DNA of 5,041 nt from an uncultured Flammeovirgaceae bacterium (GTDB lineage: Bacteria > Bacteroidota > Bacteroidia > Cytophagales > Cyclobacteriaceae): NCBI GenBank assembly GCA_946886805.1, contig CAMPJM010000350.1, positions 1-5,041 of the forward strand, in the 5' to 3' direction. Made by a program: the position numbers and the translations under genes. Shown one piece after another: positions 4,413 to 5,041 of this stretch (positions are counted from its first letter, which is position 1; the number at the start of each line of letters is the position of its first letter). The notes beneath the pieces are model-generated. The model made no database searches, was not told the origin of the DNA, and saw nothing but the letters and a program-made list of their open reading frames with translations.

Positions 4413-5041
4413 ATGGCGAAGAAAATTGAAAATTTAGCATGTGAATTGTGCCCGAGCAGAAAGTTTTCATTGTTTAATGAAGTATCTGAAGAGCATTTGT
4501 GCCGTCTGACGGCTGAAAAAAATTGCGTGTTCCATAAAAAAGGACAAACCCTGTTTTATGAGGGGACTCGTCCTATGGGCTTGTTCTGTATTAATGAAGG
4601 TGCGGTAAAAGTTTATAAGTCCACCTCTAACGGCAAAGAACAAATTATACGCCTGGCCAAAGCTGGTGATTTCCTGGGGTACCGGGCACTGTTGGGAGAA
4701 GAACATTACGCCGCTTCCGCTACCATATTGGAAGATGCCAAAGTATGTTTTATCCCCAAGGAAAGCTTTACTCGTTTGTTGGCTGCCGATAGCAATCTGT
4801 ATCGTAAGCTGATGAAATCTGTTTGTCACGAGCTGGGCATTATGGAAGAAAAAGTGACAGAACTTTCCCAGAAAACGGTAAGGGAACGACTTGCCCATAC
4901 TTTGTTGATGTTAAAGGAAACTTACGGCATAGATGGGGATGAAAATTCCGAAAAGATTGACATTGCACTTTCAAGAGAGGATATGGCAAGCATTGTGGGC
5001 ACTGCTACGGAAACAGTGATACGCCTTCTCTCGGAGTTCAA
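4413..5041 (+). CDS. Crp/Fnr-family transcriptional regulator (3' end missing)
   Basis: The frame is open to the window edge after 209 codons; family members are usually 220-250 residues, so only the last part is missing. Residues about 20-120 form a cyclic-nucleotide-binding-type beta roll (KKGQTLFYEGT at 42-52, INEGAVKVYK, LAKAGDFLGYRALLGEE). Residues about 125-150 form the dimer helix, and about 155-209 the winged helix-turn-helix with LSREDMASIVGTATETVIRL as turn and recognition helix. Glu200 and Arg204 fit FNR Glu209 and Arg213, with Ile203 at the FNR Ser212 position. Cys10 and Cys13 (CELC) and Cys112 (KVCFIP) fit FNR Cys20, Cys23 and Cys122. The FNR Cys29 position is Ser19, while Cys30 and Cys38 are nearby. 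Redox or oxygen sensing is therefore possible but unproven. The CRP cAMP-pocket signature is not evident. An AGGA (4405-4408) lies just before the ATG. Its upstream region carries an FNR-like box and a leader hairpin. Confidence 0.88.
   Translation, partial: MAKKIENLACELCPSRKFSLFNEVSEEHLCRLTAEKNCVFHKKGQTLFYEGTRPMGLFCINEGAVKVYKSTSNGKEQIIRLAKAGDFLGYRALLGEEHYAASATILEDAKVCFIPKESFTRLLAADSNLYRKLMKSVCHELGIMEEKVTELSQKTVRERLAHTLLMLKETYGIDGDENSEKIDIALSREDMASIVGTATETVIRLLSEF

Noticed and set aside
4467..4898. 143-codon open frame on the minus strand
   Set aside because: It lies fully antisense to the clearly recognisable Crp/Fnr gene, and its translation resembles no protein family.
1..5041. CRISPR array, tRNA, rRNA or insertion sequence
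   Set aside because: No regularly spaced repeats with unique spacers, no tRNA-like cloverleaf, no rRNA sequence and no transposase frame were seen.

Overview
The window looks like chromosomal DNA of a member of the Bacteroidota, probably of the Sphingobacteriia/Chitinophagia/Cytophagia type. The DNA is AT-rich. Start codons lack strong Shine-Dalgarno sequences. Two intergenic sites match the Bacteroidota sigma-70 promoter (TTG, about 20 bp, TAnnTTTG) exactly, and the encoded proteins read like proteins of this phylum. This assignment rests on pattern recognition, not on a database search.

Left part (1-1850): two near-identical intergenic hairpins (4-29 and 55-80) lie downstream of a minus-strand GlxA-type AraC regulator (116-1093). 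Divergently transcribed from it is a small SRPBCC/AHSA1-like protein (1276-1767). The 182-bp spacer holds a textbook promoter for the regulator with an inverted repeat centred on its -33 element, a palindrome and a 9-bp direct repeat. This suggests a self-contained regulator/target pair. A stem-loop at 1812-1847 separates it from the next, convergent genes.

Middle part (1856-3960): three minus-strand genes of accessory character. They are an unknown DUF6557-like acidic protein (3275-3811), an unknown membrane protein (2563-3141) and a membrane-anchored CHAP-domain cysteine amidase (1856-2548). The last two are 14 bp apart and look co-transcribed. Each gene boundary carries an imperfect, bulged inverted repeat, so the block looks like an array of small gene modules. 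The CHAP protein would act on peptidoglycan outside the inner membrane, and the neighbouring membrane protein may be its partner or immunity protein (inference).

Right part (3960-5041): a consensus promoter overlapping a 19-bp near-palindrome fires rightward into about 420 bp with no convincing gene. This stretch contains an FNR-box-like nested palindrome, GTCTGAA repeats and a 9-bp-stem hairpin. It ends at a Crp/Fnr-family regulator (4413 to the window edge, truncated) that keeps Cys residues at FNR-like positions. The layout suggests an autoregulated regulator with a long structured leader, or a separate small RNA.

The most notable points are the covarying twin hairpins, the orphan promoter with its long structured leader, the FNR-like box beside an FNR-like gene, and the hairpin-bracketed CHAP/membrane-protein module. 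Nothing here can be called a proven new system from sequence alone.
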